Assembly (NCBI GenBank): GCA_014529385.2
Contig: CM043959.1
Coordinates: forward strand, 88,079,029-88,142,528
Length of the DNA: 63,500 bases
From: Adiantum capillus-veneris
Lineage: Eukaryota; Streptophyta; Polypodiopsida; Polypodiales; Pteridaceae
Direction: 5' to 3'
The notes beneath the pieces are model-generated. The model did not search any database and was not told the origin of the DNA. It saw only the letters and a program-made list of their open reading frames with translations. Position numbers and translations under genes: made by a program. This document shows, in pieces, positions 1-10,664 of this stretch; positions within the stretch are counted from its first letter, which is position 1; each line of letters opens with the position of its first letter.

Positions 1-265
1 GATCTTTAAGGTCTCTTGGGATAGTTTCCCACGACCTTAAAACTCTCTTTTTTCTCGGGTGTGTGTGTGGGTGTGTGTGCGCGCTAATAAAAAGAGGAAA
101 ATGGTATAACCTTTCTATCACCCAAGTGTGGTAGATTGGTTATGCCACTTCCCTCTTGAATAACAGGTCTTGAGTTCAACTCTCCTCGTCGGCTAGATCT
201 TTAAGGTCTCTTGGGATAGTTTCCTACGACGTTAAAACTCTCTTCTTCTTCTTCTTCTCTCTTTG
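1..265 (+). repeat. tRNA-like SINE with a partial copy of its tail upstream
   Basis: A stretch of about 45 bases starting GATCTTTAAGG occurs at 1-47 and again at 196-241 with few differences. The second copy follows a segment (about 118-190) that resembles a tRNA-derived SINE head, including GAGTTCAACTC, close to a pol III B box, at about 172-182. The repeat ends in a CTT/TCT tract at 239-258, and the LINE begins just after it. The first copy looks like the tail of another SINE whose head lies outside the window. The SINE call rests on box similarity and on tail repetition only. Confidence 0.45.
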
Positions 266-275
266 TAATGGATCT

Positions 276-842
276 ATGAGGTTGGACGTTGGTGCCTTTG
301 AGGTCAATTTCAGAGACAGGGACATTGTTTTCTTCTCAGAGACTCATCACGCCTCTGGACAGCTTATGCCACACGTGGTGGTATACAGATGGGAGACAAC
401 CCATAGGATAGTCGCGAGATCTGACCATGGGAGTAGAGGTTCAGAAGGAGTAGCAGAGCTATTTAGGGAGGACTTACAACCACTACTACATATTGTACGG
501 AGAGATGATCATGCTAGATACATGTGGGTGAGGCTGAGAGCTGACACAAGCCGATTTCTATACATTGCCATATGTTACTTCCCCCCCAATACATCAGTAT
601 ATGCTGCACCCAAGGACAGTCGCCTTTCTCTATACTAGATGATAATATATGGGAGTTTTCTAGGGATGGTGATATCATCCTCCTAGGGGACTTCAATGCC
701 CGAACGGGCAACTCTCAGACAGTCTTCTACGACACTTCAGATGAGATGCTTAAAGAGCTGGATGTGGGTGACTGGGGCTTGAAAGATGCTCACATGACAA
801 AGAGCAGACGGAGTATGGGAGATACCTCACGGAGGTATTCAA
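276..842 (+). pseudogene. LINE-1a ORF2, endonuclease domain N-terminal part
   Basis: The translation in two frames (276-638, then about 605-842) matches the exonuclease/endonuclease/phosphatase domain that nicks target DNA for LINE retrotransposition. Visible motifs are a metal-binding SETHH segment early on and the GDFNAR motif, typical of LINE AP endonucleases, at about 688-705. A frameshift near 605 separates the halves. The domain stops at 842 where the copia-1 LTR begins, and resumes at 6562. Confidence 0.75.
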
Positions 843-1213
843 TGTGAGAGTGAGCAGCGGAAAGAGTGTGAGCCACGCACGCCAAAAACACTGGAGGGAG
901 AGAGTGAGAGACAAAACACAAGTGCTCTGCAAATGATGCTCTCAATACACAATCTGTGAGACTACAAGACCCTAAGCATTCTATTTATAGAATCTTAGGT
1001 TGAGGTAGGGCAAAAATGTGTAACTGGTGCAAAAAACATAAAAGCCCAAAAATGGCTAAAAATGTGTGCACCCAGCAAGGCTCAGAAAATGACCAGCCGG
1101 ACACGTGCTAAAAGTGTTCCGCCCATGCAATCTACATGATGTGCCATGGGTGGCCAACCCGGGACAATCACTAGCCGTACAAATGGCGAAGCAACGGTGG
1201 TGTAACTCTAACA
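843..1213 (-). repeat. copia-1 3' LTR
   Basis: 371 bp, beginning TGTGAGAGTGAGC and ending GTAACTCTAACA on the plus strand. It matches 6127-6561 along its length, except that the other LTR carries a long GA array where this one has only GGGAGGGAGAGAGTGAG. On the element's own strand the ends are TG...CA. Confidence 0.9.
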
Positions 1214-1222
1214 CCCCCTCTC
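1214..1222 (-). other. copia-1 polypurine tract
   Basis: Plus strand CCCCCTCTC, i.e. GAGAGGGGG on the element strand, abuts the 3' LTR. This is the expected place and composition for the plus-strand DNA primer. Confidence 0.8.
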
Positions 1223-2993
1223 AGCACTGAATGCCGAGACAACACAAAGGAGTCAAAGGTTCTCGAGAAGCCAAAATCCGCTGAGGTACAACCTTTGTGA
1301 AGATATCTGCTGCATTGTCCGCTAAAGGAACATACTCCAAGTGAAGATCTCCAGCCAAAACCCGCTCCCGAACATAGTGGTATTCCACCTCAATGTGCTT
1401 TGTCCGAGCATGAAAGATAGGGTTCTTGGCAATAGCAATGCGACTTTGATTGTCGCACAAAAGACAAGTAGTAGCAGTCTAGGGAAAACAAAACTCTCCC
1501 AGTAATCTCCGTAGCCATATGGCCTTACAAGCAGCATAGCAAGCTACTCTATACTCCGCCTCTGTAGAAGATAGCGCAATGGTGGGTTGCCGCTTACTGC
1601 TCCATGAAATGGGTCCTAAGCCGAGTGTGAAAACTACTCCTGTAGTAGAGTGCCGAGTATCTGGATTTCCTGCCCAATCTGAATCACACCAACCAAGTAA
1701 GGTGCAACCCTTGGAGCCACCATAGAACACACCATGGTCCAAGGTGCTACTGATGTACCGCAAAGTACGTTGGGCACACTGCCAATGTCGCTGACGAGGT
1801 CAGGTGTTGAAGGAACTGAGGACAAAAACTGTGTAACAGATGTCAAGTCGGGAATAAGTGAGCCATTCAAGGCAGCCAACAACATTCCTGTACTGCTCCA
1901 AGTCAATCCGTGGGGAAGGATCGTGAAGCGATACGTTCTCTCCGGGCTCAAGAGGAGTGCCAATCGGTCTGCAAATTGTCATCTGGAATCTCTCCAAGAT
2001 AGCATTCGCATACTTCCGCTGAGAAAAGAAGATGCCGGTTTGGTGTCTGAAAAATCTGGAATCCAAGAAAATAGTGAAGAAGCCCAAGATCCGTCATCTC
2101 AAAACGTGTCTCCCATAGCTTTCATGATCAACTTGACCCTGCTGGTCCAAGAGCTTGTGAAAATGAAATCGTCCACATAGACAATCACGATCGCAACCAA
2201 AGAGCCATCAGAGACAACATAACAGTTGGAATCTGATGAGGTATGTCGTAACCCCAGCTTCACGAGAAACTGGTCAAGTGTGAGGTACCACTGTCGTCTA
2301 GCTTGCTTCAGTCCATACAATGCTTTCCACAACTGATACACCCAATTCTCCTTGCCTGGTATACGAAATCCAAGAGGTTGCTCCACATAAACTTCTTTAT
2401 CCAAAACTCCATTCAGAAACGCACTTTTGACATCCATTTGGAAGATAGACCAACCAAAGTTGGCTGCGAGAGCAAACACTTTGCGTATGATAGTCATGCA
2501 AGCGGTGGGAGCAAAGGTCTCGTCAAAGTCCACGCCTGGTCGCTGTGTGAAACCCGGAGCAACAAGTCTCGCCTTGTATTTGTCGAGGGAACCATCGGCC
2601 TTGAAATTTGTCTTGAAAATCCATTTCATAGAAACCACCTTCTGCTTGTTGGGCCTGGGAACCAAAGTCCAGGTTTTATTCCACTCGATAGCGTCCATCT
2701 CTCTACATGGCACGCTTCCAGCAATCATGTTGGAGTGCTTCCTCCACCGAGGAAGGCTCAACTGGTGAAGCCTGAATCTGAGACATGAGTGCAAAGTTCA
2801 CGAACTCTGTGCCATCATAAACTTGCATGTCCTTGAGGCGTGCAGAACGTCGAGGTTGTCCAGGGTCTAGCGGGTCTAGTAACTTCGTGACTCCACAAAG
2901 GAGAACCATCATCCACATCAGAATCGGAATCGGAATCTGACATCGGATGATCGGGTGAAGTAACTGGCTGCGGTGTAGAGGGACCATGAACAC
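1221..2993 (-). pseudogene. copia-1 pol: reverse transcriptase and RNase H
   Basis: Reverse transcriptase lies at 2099-2794 and 1800-2087: a KWIFK motif in the fingers, a DVKSAFLNG palm motif, and YVDD at the catalytic site in a VIVYVDDFIF context. RNase H follows at 1479-1763 (DWAGNPDTR, SSTEAEY) and 1221-1460 (RTKHIEVEYHYVRE, ADIFTK), the usual Ty1-copia C-terminus. The segments lie in different frames, with breaks near 2090, 1790 and 1470, so no full protein can be made. The region 2703-2993 is the proline/serine-rich linker after integrase. Confidence 0.9.
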
Positions 2994-3214
2994 GAACAGG
3001 GATACGATCAGGTGTAGGAGGTGGACGAGGAGGAGGTAGAGAAGGTATAGGCTTGGATGCTTCCCCCTCTGCAGGTGTGCTGAGGGAGAAGCTCCATGAA
3101 AGTCACATCACGGCTAGCTGTGGTGGTCTTGGCGTCAGGATCGTAAAGCCGATATCCATCAGACTCTCGTGAATAGCCCAGAAAGATGAGCTTCTTCGCT
3201 GTTAAGTCTAACTT

Positions 3215-4300
3215 CTATCGCTTCTCCTTTGGCACATGGACAAAGGCCGGACACCCAAAAACTCGAAAGTGTGAGACCAAGGGCTTGTGTCCGTAGTAAG
3301 CCTGATAAGGAGTCATGTCTTGCAAAGCATGGGTAGTAGAACGGTCCTGGATATAAACCGCCGTGTTGCATGCCTCTGCCCAGTAAACCCGGGGCAAAGA
3401 AGCATGCGCAAGCATCACACGATCCATCTCCATGATAGTCCGATTCTTCCGCTAAACAACTCCGTTCTAGGAAGGAGTGTAAGGAGTAGTCAGCTAGCGC
3501 TGGATGCCCTCTGACTTGCACCACTGTGCAAAGTCCTTCGAGGTGAACTCACCCCATTTGACGTGCAAGTCATTCTCCTTTTCAACCATCGTCTTCCAAT
3601 TTTGAACGAAATGGAAAACCTCCGACTTGAGTTTTAGGAACCAAGCCCAAGTGTACCTACTGAAATCATCCACAAGCACAAGCAAAAACTATGAGCCAGA
3701 AAATGAATGAGTGCTCATCGGGCCACATACATCAATGTAAACCACTGCAAGTGGTCCCGAAGCTCTACTGAATGCCTGCTTCAAAAAGGCAACCCTATGT
3801 TGCTTGCCCGTCTGGCAAGCCTCGCATACGCCTGATGAGAAGCATATCGCTGGTAAACCCACCACCATAGAGGTCCTAGCAGCCTGTTGAAGCTGCCGAT
3901 AACATAAATGTCCAAATCGTGCATGGCATAGAGAAGAAGACTCCGTGGTCCTAGACAGAAGAGCAGTGAGGTGGTATAGGGAACCATCGCGCTCACCGCA
4001 TGCAAGGATAGTACCTGTCGTAGAATCAGAAATGGTGACTGCCACTCCCAAAGTGTATGTCAGCTCCCTGAGAGTCCAAACTCAACACAGAGAAGAGGTT
4101 GAAGGTCATGTCTGGAACGTAAAGCGCCTTCACTGAACTAAACTTCGGGTCTGAGGTAGAACGAAAGAGGGTAATCTGGCATGTGCCAGACACTGGAATC
4201 TCATGGTTGTCACCCATAGTGACGGTCTGCCCGTGAGTCTCTCTGAGAGAGCTAAACCATGATTGTTGGGGAGTCATGTAAGTGGTGGCTCCATTGTCAA
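3215..4300 (-). pseudogene. copia-1 pol: protease and integrase
   Basis: Protease is at about 4026-4300. Its active-site triad reads DNG (VVDNGATTYM) instead of the usual DSG/DTG. The GAG-pre-integrase zinc-binding segment is at 3690-4051 (HARFGH, then CEACQTGKQH). Integrase core pieces are at 3494-3685 (VDDFSRYTW) and 3215-3433 (ending YYGHKP...RVFGCPAFVHVPKEKR). Stops or frameshifts near 3690, 3490 and 3440 separate them. The linker to reverse transcriptase (about 2990-3210) is degraded. Confidence 0.85.
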
Positions 4301-4436
4301 CAACCGAAGTACCTGACTGTGATGTAGCAAGAGCGTGGTCCGTCGTCGCGACAAGAGCGTGGTCCGTCGTCGCGACAAGAGCGGTCCCCGCCGTCTCGTG
4401 AGAGGCTACTACTGCAATCGAGGCTGTCTATTTCTT

Positions 4437-5312
4437 CCTGTTGGCCTCATCTCGCTTCTTCTTTCTGCATTCTAATTCTCTGTGCCCTTTCTTGTGGCAA
4501 TGGTAACATTCGATGTCCTTATTCTTCTTCTTCTTCTTACCTTTACCTTTCTTGTTACCTCCTTGAGCTATCAAAGCTCCTTCGGCTCGGAATGCGGAGT
4601 GCCCCTCAATCTGTCTAAGGGAAGGGAGAATCTCTCGTCCCAAGTGGGAAAAGAGGTACATCCAGATGTGAGCAAACTCTGAAAATAGGGATCAAAGCGT
4701 GGGGGAAGCTTGAATAGTAAGAGGCCAGCCATGCGTGCCGAGGTGATGTCGCCTCCGACAGAGACAAGGTCATCCCAGAGTTCCGGCATGCGGCGGGTCG
4801 ACCCATCAAGTGAGTTGAAATCCTTGAACTGGAGGTTGTACAACTCCCGTTCAAGTGTGATCTGTTTGGCAAACGAGGTCTCCTCAAACTGGTCAAGAAT
4901 CCGTCTCCACAATGGATGTGCATGCTCCTCTTTGGAAACTTCCTTCGTGATACAATCCGAGAGGTTCATCATAAGAAAGGTGAAGACTCGTATGTCCCGA
5001 TCCACCCACTTGTCGATCTGTGCTTGAGTGGCGGTCGAAAGGGAAGGCTCAGTAGCCGAATGGGTAAAATCATTCAACCATTCCCAGAGTCGATGGTAGG
5101 CAATGATTGTGCGAAACTCGTGTCCTCCACACAGAATAATTGTGTAAATCCAACTTCTTCTCTTCAGCAAACTGGGTGAGGGCATGATTGTTGGATGTAG
5201 CGTTGGCAACAGATGCCGACGTAGTCGCATACGTGGAAGTGGCCGTAGTCGCAGAAGACGCAGTGGCCCTTCTGGGACTGTTGTTGTTGTCCCTTCTACT
5301 TCGGATCGACAT
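4437..5312 (-). pseudogene. copia-1 gag
   Basis: The likely start is the Met at 5312 (MSIRSRRDNNNSP), followed by a Ser/Thr/Ala-rich stretch and DLHNYSVWRT, a common copia gag opening. The frame then shifts near 5110, and the alpha-helical capsid part continues to about 4600. A basic tail with a CCHC zinc knuckle (CYHCHKKGHRELEC) lies in a third frame at about 4450-4500. The protein would package element RNA into particles; here two frameshifts break it. Confidence 0.8.
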
Positions 5313-6115
5313 GTCGCGAGCTCAGAGATAAGTCCCAAAGGTAGATCGATAAGATCGCAAGTCGTCGATGAAGGTACCGTTCCGAAGGCTGTAGCAGTCC
5401 AAGATAACCGCACGGACAACCACCGGATGGTGTCTTGGCGAGCAAGGGATGGTTCAACTGCACAAGAGGTAAAAATTCAGCATGCTGTCCGCACAAAAAA
5501 ACACTACTAAGGGTGCTGAAAACGCTGCTGTAATAGAGATTTCAGTGTGCCTGTACGCCACTGGTCGGTGCGGGAGCGTCGCAGAGTGTCAGAGGAGAGG
5601 GTTCTCGCACTTTTCAGCTGTCGAGGGGCTGAAAACAGCAAGTAATAAGTACCGAAAATGGTGCCGATTGGGTGTAGATACATGTCCAAGGTGTAGATTT
5701 GCAAGTTCCAGGCAGTGTAGAAGACTCCTGGGTGTTCCTTGGCTGCTCCCGTAGGTGCACAAGATCAGCGTTTTGTGAAAAACGCCGCAAATCACCAAAA
5801 ATGCCAGCAAAACACGAAAAAACGCAGCAAGATTTGCAAAACGCAGATCTCTCCAAAAACGCTAGGGTTTGCAAAAACGCTAGGGTTTGCAAAAACGCCA
5901 GCAGATGTTGGTGCCAATTTTCGTGCGATTCGGTTGCAGGAGGGAAGCGCTTGGGAGAAGGATGCAGATCAAGGCTATAGATGCAAAAGCGCTTTTGTTC
6001 TTGCAAAAAGCGCTAGGGCTGAAATGCGTTTTTCAGATCCGCCGCAATGGAAACCGACAGAAGTGCTAGCACTAGCCTCAAGAGGAGAGATCGATGCAGA
6101 TTCTCTGTTGTTGGC
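5313..6115 (-). other. copia-1 5' leader with short tandem repeat
   Basis: Untranslated leader between the primer site and gag. On the plus strand at about 5850-5900 an 18-bp unit containing CGCTAGGGTTTGCAAAAA is repeated about twice with a further partial copy. The unit includes TAGGGTTT but is not a telomeric array. No other coding trace is seen. Confidence 0.6.
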
Positions 6116-6126
6116 GACTGATACCA
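6116..6126 (-). other. copia-1 primer binding site
   Basis: Plus strand GACTGATACCA, i.e. TGGTATCAGTC on the element strand, directly next to the 5' LTR. TGGTATCA is the start of the initiator-Met tRNA primer site used by most plant copia elements. Confidence 0.8.
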
Positions 6127-6174
6127 TGTGAGAGTGAGCAGTGGAAAGAGTGTGAGCCACGCGGTCGAAAGCGC

Positions 6175-6263
<89 letters not shown>

Positions 6264-6561
6264 CACAAGTGCTCTGCAAATGATGCTCTCAATACACAAG
6301 CTGTGAGACTACAAGACCCTAAGCATTCTATTTATAGAATCTTAGGTTGAGGTAGGGCAAAAATGTGTAACTGGTGCAAAAAAACATAAAAGCCCAAAAA
6401 TGGCTAAAAATGTGTGCACCCAACCAAGCGCAGAAAATGATTGGCCGGACACGTGCTAAAAGTGTCCGCCCATGCAATCTACATGATGTGCGATGGGTGG
6501 CAACCCCGGGACAATCACTAGCCGTACAAAATGGCAAAATAACGGTGGTGTAACTCTAACA
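6127..6561 (-). repeat. copia-1 5' LTR with internal GA array
   Basis: 435 bp, matching 843-1213. It is longer because of an uninterrupted (GA)n array at 6177-6261 (about 42 units). The remaining LTR sequence is closely similar, with scattered differences in the last 150 bp. Confidence 0.9.
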
Positions 6562-7600
6562 GTGACGACCACACATGGGTTAGCCATACTTAATGGCTTA
6601 CAACAATTTCCTGGAGAAGCCGGTTTCACATGCTTTCCACACAAACACGGGGCCAGTACAGTGAACTATGTTATGGCACAGCCGAGCTTTATTCCTTGTA
6701 TTCAGGATTTCATAGTGGGAGCCAAACCAATGGGCATAGCAGTAGATCATGCTCTTTTGACATTGTCCATTTCATTTCAGTGTAGTATAGCCCAAACATC
6801 AGAAGGCAGGTCACATACCCGTTGTACAGTTACACCAGAGACTGACTCCGTTTATACAGAGATCTATAGCCGTCTATGCACAGCTAGTCCTGGCCTCTCA
6901 GTGGAGGAGTGCACCGCTTTACTGACTAAGACACTGCATGGTGCAACATCAGAGGCATACCCAGGCACTCAGCTGGGTCGGAGTCGACATTTTGGGAGCA
7001 TGCCCTAGAATAGTTGGTATGATGAGGAGTGCAGAGAGATGAGAGCCCAACTCCAGAGAGATCTTCTTTTAGGAGTCATCACATAGAGACAGTCTTGGAT
7101 TGCTTCTCGATGCCTTGTGCGACAGAAGAAACGAGCTTACTTGGCCCAGATGGAGCGAGACTTGTATCAGTTGTTCTTGAGTAGAGACTCAGGAGAGGCA
7201 TGCCGATTCTTTCATGGGCACTCCCCTCCCCCAGTCATTACTTCTCCTGATGTGTGGGGCCAGTATGCGACATCGTTATATACAGTTCTTGGACAGGACC
7301 CCCTTCCAGATCCTACAGATCCATGCCCACCTACTAGCACCTTCTTTACAAATTACCACTGAGATGGTAAAGAGAGCCATTGACAGGAGGACCAGCAGGG
7401 CATATGATCATGTTGGTCTAGTAGCAGAGCACTTTCTACATGCTACAGATATGCTGGTGGAGGTTCTTGCAGTGTTGTTCAATCGTGCCATGTGTGAGGG
7501 GTTAACTGAGACTTGGAGGTTGTCTGCTATTGTGCCTATCTTCAAGGCAAGTGATCCTACAGAGCCTGGGAATTACCGCACTATTAAGGTTGCCGGAGGG
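6562..7600 (+). pseudogene. LINE-1a ORF2: end of endonuclease, linker, RT fingers
   Basis: Resumes the LINE immediately after the copia-1 LTR. Endonuclease motifs THGLAILNGL and GFTCFPH come first, then VNYVMAQPSFI, the typical end of a LINE endonuclease. A basic linker follows at 7117-7362. The reverse transcriptase start is seen as ETWRLSAIVPIFKASDPTEPGNYRTI at about 7505-7590. Stops near 7008 and 7360 break the frame. Just after GNYRTI the expected thumb-side residues are missing, indicating a deletion of about 30 codons. Confidence 0.75.
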
Positions 7601-9099
7601 TAAGGGTGTGCCGACAAAGGGCCAGGCCGGTTTTAGGAGAGGTTTCTCCACTCTTGATTATATTTTGACACTCAGAGCCATCATTGAGGAGGGCAGGTCA
7701 CATGGGAGACGGATTTATTGTAACTTTGTGGATTTCCGCAAAGCATTCGACATGGTACTGAGAGCTCGATTGATGCGCAAACTGCAGGAGATGGGGGTGA
7801 CCATAGTATTGATTTGGGAGATTATGGCTCTATACAGATCAATGATGGGACATGTACGCACCCTGAAGGGGATATCTGATTTAGTTCACTCCACCATTGG
7901 GGTGAAAGAGGGTTGCCCATTGTCTCCTACTCTATTGGTATGTATGTTGATGAGGTGTCTGATTACATTGACAGAGAGGGTGATAGAGGTGCCCAGCTGA
8001 CAGGGACGTTGATCCCATGGTTGTTATCAGCTGATGATATTGTGTTGATCTCTGACTCACCAGAGGGTATGCAGCGACAGTTGGATGCATTACACAGTTT
8101 TGCAGAGGATAGTGGATTGTCTGTAAACCTTGGTAAAACCAAGGTTATGGTGTTTAACACCACACCACAGTGGATCAGGAGATCAGCACCGACTTTCACA
8201 TATGGTCAAGAGATTGTAGAGTATACAGATACATACACTTACCTTAGGGTTGTCTTCACTGGGCCGAGGTTTTCTTTGGGGAGAGCACCAGAGACTATAC
8301 TGACTAGAGCATATGCGGCCTTGGGAGGCTTGGAGAGGATGTGTTCACAGGTTGAGTTCCAAGAACCTCAGACAAAGTTATGGCTCTTTGATACTTTAGT
8401 AGCCTCAGCTATGTTGTATGGGGTGCAAATATGGGGACCTTCTGTAGGCCAGGATGGTTAGAGACGTATGGAGAGGCCCTTGGTATCTATGATCTCTCGA
8501 CTGATCAAAGCCAAGGCCTCCGTACCCATGCTATCATTCGAGCAGAGCTGGCAGCCCCTCCTATGGAGATTGAGGCCCTTACCAGATCAGTCTCCTTTGT
8601 GCACAGATTGTGGGATACTACTAGAGAAAGATATGCTAGACTCGCCCTTGAGTCTTCTAGACAGTTAGCTCTTCAGGGGGACACTTCATGCTGGTATGCA
8701 TAGATGACATCATGGTTTCAGATGCATGGCTTCACCATGGACAGGCTGCCCCCTTTCCAGTACTCTCTTCAGACACCCTCAATGTCTCTTACACGGGTGG
8801 AGATTACTAGACTCGTTTGTCAGGACCTGATCTAACTGTATACCAAGAGGACATGGATAAGGCAGCAACAGGAGTTGGGCACGAAGATGGCTTTCTACAG
8901 AGAGTATTTTCTCCACCTCACAAGAGATGGGTTTGTGATTCGACCCAGCTACATGGATACACATGTCTCATGGTTTGCCGTGTGCCATTGGTCAGATACG
9001 CACATCCTCACATCAGCTGGAGATTGAGACTAGTAGATTCAGAGGGATACCAGCAGAGAGCAAGATATGCCGCTTATGCTAGCTAGAACCAGAGACAGA
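7601..9099 (+). pseudogene. LINE-1a ORF2: reverse transcriptase palm and C-terminal region
   Basis: Visible in order: AGFRRGFST, YCNFVDFRKAFD (catalytic Asp motif A), GVKEGCPLSP (motif B), then LLSADDIVLIS, the ADD catalytic box with Ser where Tyr or Phe is usual. Next come NLGKTKVMVF and the thumb region. The frame shifts near 7930 and 8450. The C-terminal part (8431-9090) is broken further and ends at 9099, where element J is inserted. Confidence 0.75.
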
Positions 9100-9531
9100 T
9101 GTCACGATTGTGACTATGTTGCAGTATTACATACACTCCTAGTTGCAGATACGCAAAGTGCCATGCCAAGGAGAACCCTTACGCTTGGATGGTCACGACC
9201 CTTCGCTCAAGAGATGTGCCTCTTCGCCAAAAGCCACACTTCTTCAACGACTGGTCGCACCCCTTCGCTCTACAGGTGCGACTCTTCGCCCAATGGTTGC
9301 AACTCTTTGCCGAAAGGATGTGTCTTTACGTCTGAAGTCGCGTCTCTTCACCATGAGACGTGTCTTTTCATTTGTGTCTCTTGGTCTCCTATATAAGGAG
9401 TCCTTGTATCACACACTGAATCAATCAACACAGAGTCTTCTAAGTTTTGTTTCTAAGTCAAGTTCAAGTTTCCTATGTCTTAATCATGAGTTTAAGTAAT
9501 TAATGAAGGATTAGCAACTAGAATCCTTACA
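9100..9531 (+). repeat. J 5' LTR with degenerate 21-bp repeats
   Basis: 432 bp. It matches 13267-13673 closely. From about 9185 to 9375 a motif of about 21 bp built around CTCTTCGCC recurs some eight times with decay. A TATA-like CCTATATAAGG at about 9389-9399 follows this block and probably marks the transcription start region. Confidence 0.85.
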
Positions 9532-9532
9532 G

Positions 9533-9544
9533 TGGTATCAAAGC
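9533..9544 (+). other. J primer binding site
   Basis: TGGTATCAAAGC one base after the LTR. It differs at one position from the standard initiator-Met site TGGTATCAGAGC. Confidence 0.75.
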
Positions 9545-10393
9545 AATATTTTTCCCCGGGACCCGAAGGTTGTGAGCCTCTCACCCCCGTTGCTACTCTC
9601 TCCCCCCCTTCCCGGAGTTGCATGGAAGCAGAAGAAAGGTGGTATACACACAACTATGAGCATGAGGTAGCTTAAATTTATTATGTTCCAATTACATACA
9701 TATAGAACAACGGACAGAGATGCAAATGTGGGTGTGCGGGAGTGCCACGTACCCGGACTCTTCATCCGGTGGTGTCCCTGAGGGATTGCGCTCGCACCTC
9801 ATGTGAAAGGATGGCACCTCTTCACCCTGCTGGCACCCTTTCGCATACGGGTGTGTCTCTTCGCCTGTGTGCCCCTTCACTCGGCAAGGGGCTGAATTCC
9901 CTTTGTTGGCCACTGCATATCCAAAGGGCACCTCTTCGTGAGAGGGCACCAAGGAAGGCACCCTTTCCCAGCGCTGGCTGCTGAAAACGTCTTCAATGGT
10001 TGCTAAAATTACCAAATCGCTGGGCTGAATTTCTGAAACACTGGGTGGGAGTAATTCTTCGCGCGCTGGCTGGCTGCCCCTTTGTCAAATATTCTACACT
10101 GGCTGAAAACTTACGCTACAGAGTATTTTTGCGATGGCAGCCCAGGCCACTTACGATTTTGGCTGGTAATTATTAAAATCCTCAAATTGGTTGGCCGGCC
10201 TTCCCCCAATCAGCCCCAAATTTTTTAAAACCATGTGAACACACCTTTTAAATTAAATGACCACATTCAACTTACATAAAGTCTAAAACAAAATGATGAC
10301 CAACCAGCGTTCTCAGTTTACGCGCAACCCTCTTGCCTTTCCCTCTAGCGCCGGTTCCGTGTGCACACTTTGCGCGTAGGACATTTCTCCTTC
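9545..10393 (+). other. J leader region
   Basis: About 850 bp without a recognisable protein. CTCTTCGCC-type repeats like those in the LTR recur at about 9770-9960. The rest shows GGCTGAA/GCTGGCTG-rich sequence and no further structure that I can support. Confidence 0.5.
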
Positions 10394-10662
10394 ATGGCCA
10401 ACGAATTCTTTGAGGTGCAAATCCCTTACCTTTCATATATAGAGGAGATATCCAACAGTGTTCTCCTGAAGAAAAAAAAAATCCTACCACATCCGGAGCG
10501 ATAAATAATCCCTATACTCCCGAATCTGAAGTCATCATAATTTTAGATTCCCGAACTCCAGAGCCCGAACCTGTTTTCGAACATAGTCTCCGCTCCCGGA
10601 GTACCCGTCCCAGAACTTGTTCCCAGAACTTGCACATGTTCGTTACTCCCTTTGAGGCATAA
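10394..10662 (+). CDS. J upstream small ORF, about 89 codons across an A10 tract
   Basis: The ATG at 10394 opens 37 codons that stop at about 10505. A run of ten A (10472-10481) follows codon 26. Reading one base back after the run opens a frame to TAA at 10660-10662, giving about 89 residues: an N-terminus MANEFFEVQIP, a Lys run, then a Pro/Glu/Arg-rich tail. The final TAA lies two bases before the gag ATG at 10665. I recognise no family. The frame change may be a simple indel in the A run or a slippage site; the sequence alone does not decide. Confidence 0.4.
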
Positions 10663-10664
10663 CC

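Larger units (their letters stand above)
843..6561 (-). mobile_element. copia-1, degenerate Ty1-copia element with both LTRs
   Basis: The order on the minus strand is LTR (6127-6561), primer site, gag, protease, integrase, reverse transcriptase, RNase H, polypurine tract, LTR (843-1213). Integrase upstream of reverse transcriptase is the Ty1-copia order. The element is 5.7 kb and sits inside the LINE-1a endonuclease. No 5-bp target duplication is visible: TTCAA lies left and GTGAC right. Several frameshifts break gag and pol. Confidence 0.9.

Noticed and set aside
5850-5900. CTAGGGTTT repeats as telomere-like sequence
   Set aside because: The unit is 18 bp with GCAAAAACG between the TAGGGTTT parts, occurs only two to three times and sits in a copia leader. 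It is not a plant telomere array.
5975-6306. Long Ser-Leu and Arg-Glu repeat proteins at the GA array
   Set aside because: Pure microsatellite translations. The same artefact occurs at 40904-41112, 41425-41691 and 43262-43480.
276-9086. LINE endonuclease and RT fragments as a host DNA-repair or telomerase gene
   Set aside because: GDFNAR followed by a LINE-order reverse transcriptase and a Cys/His end shows a retrotransposon, and the frames are broken.
10472-10481. A10 run as a poly(A) tail of a retrocopy
   Set aside because: Sequence continues in reading-frame fashion on both sides and no duplication flanks it.
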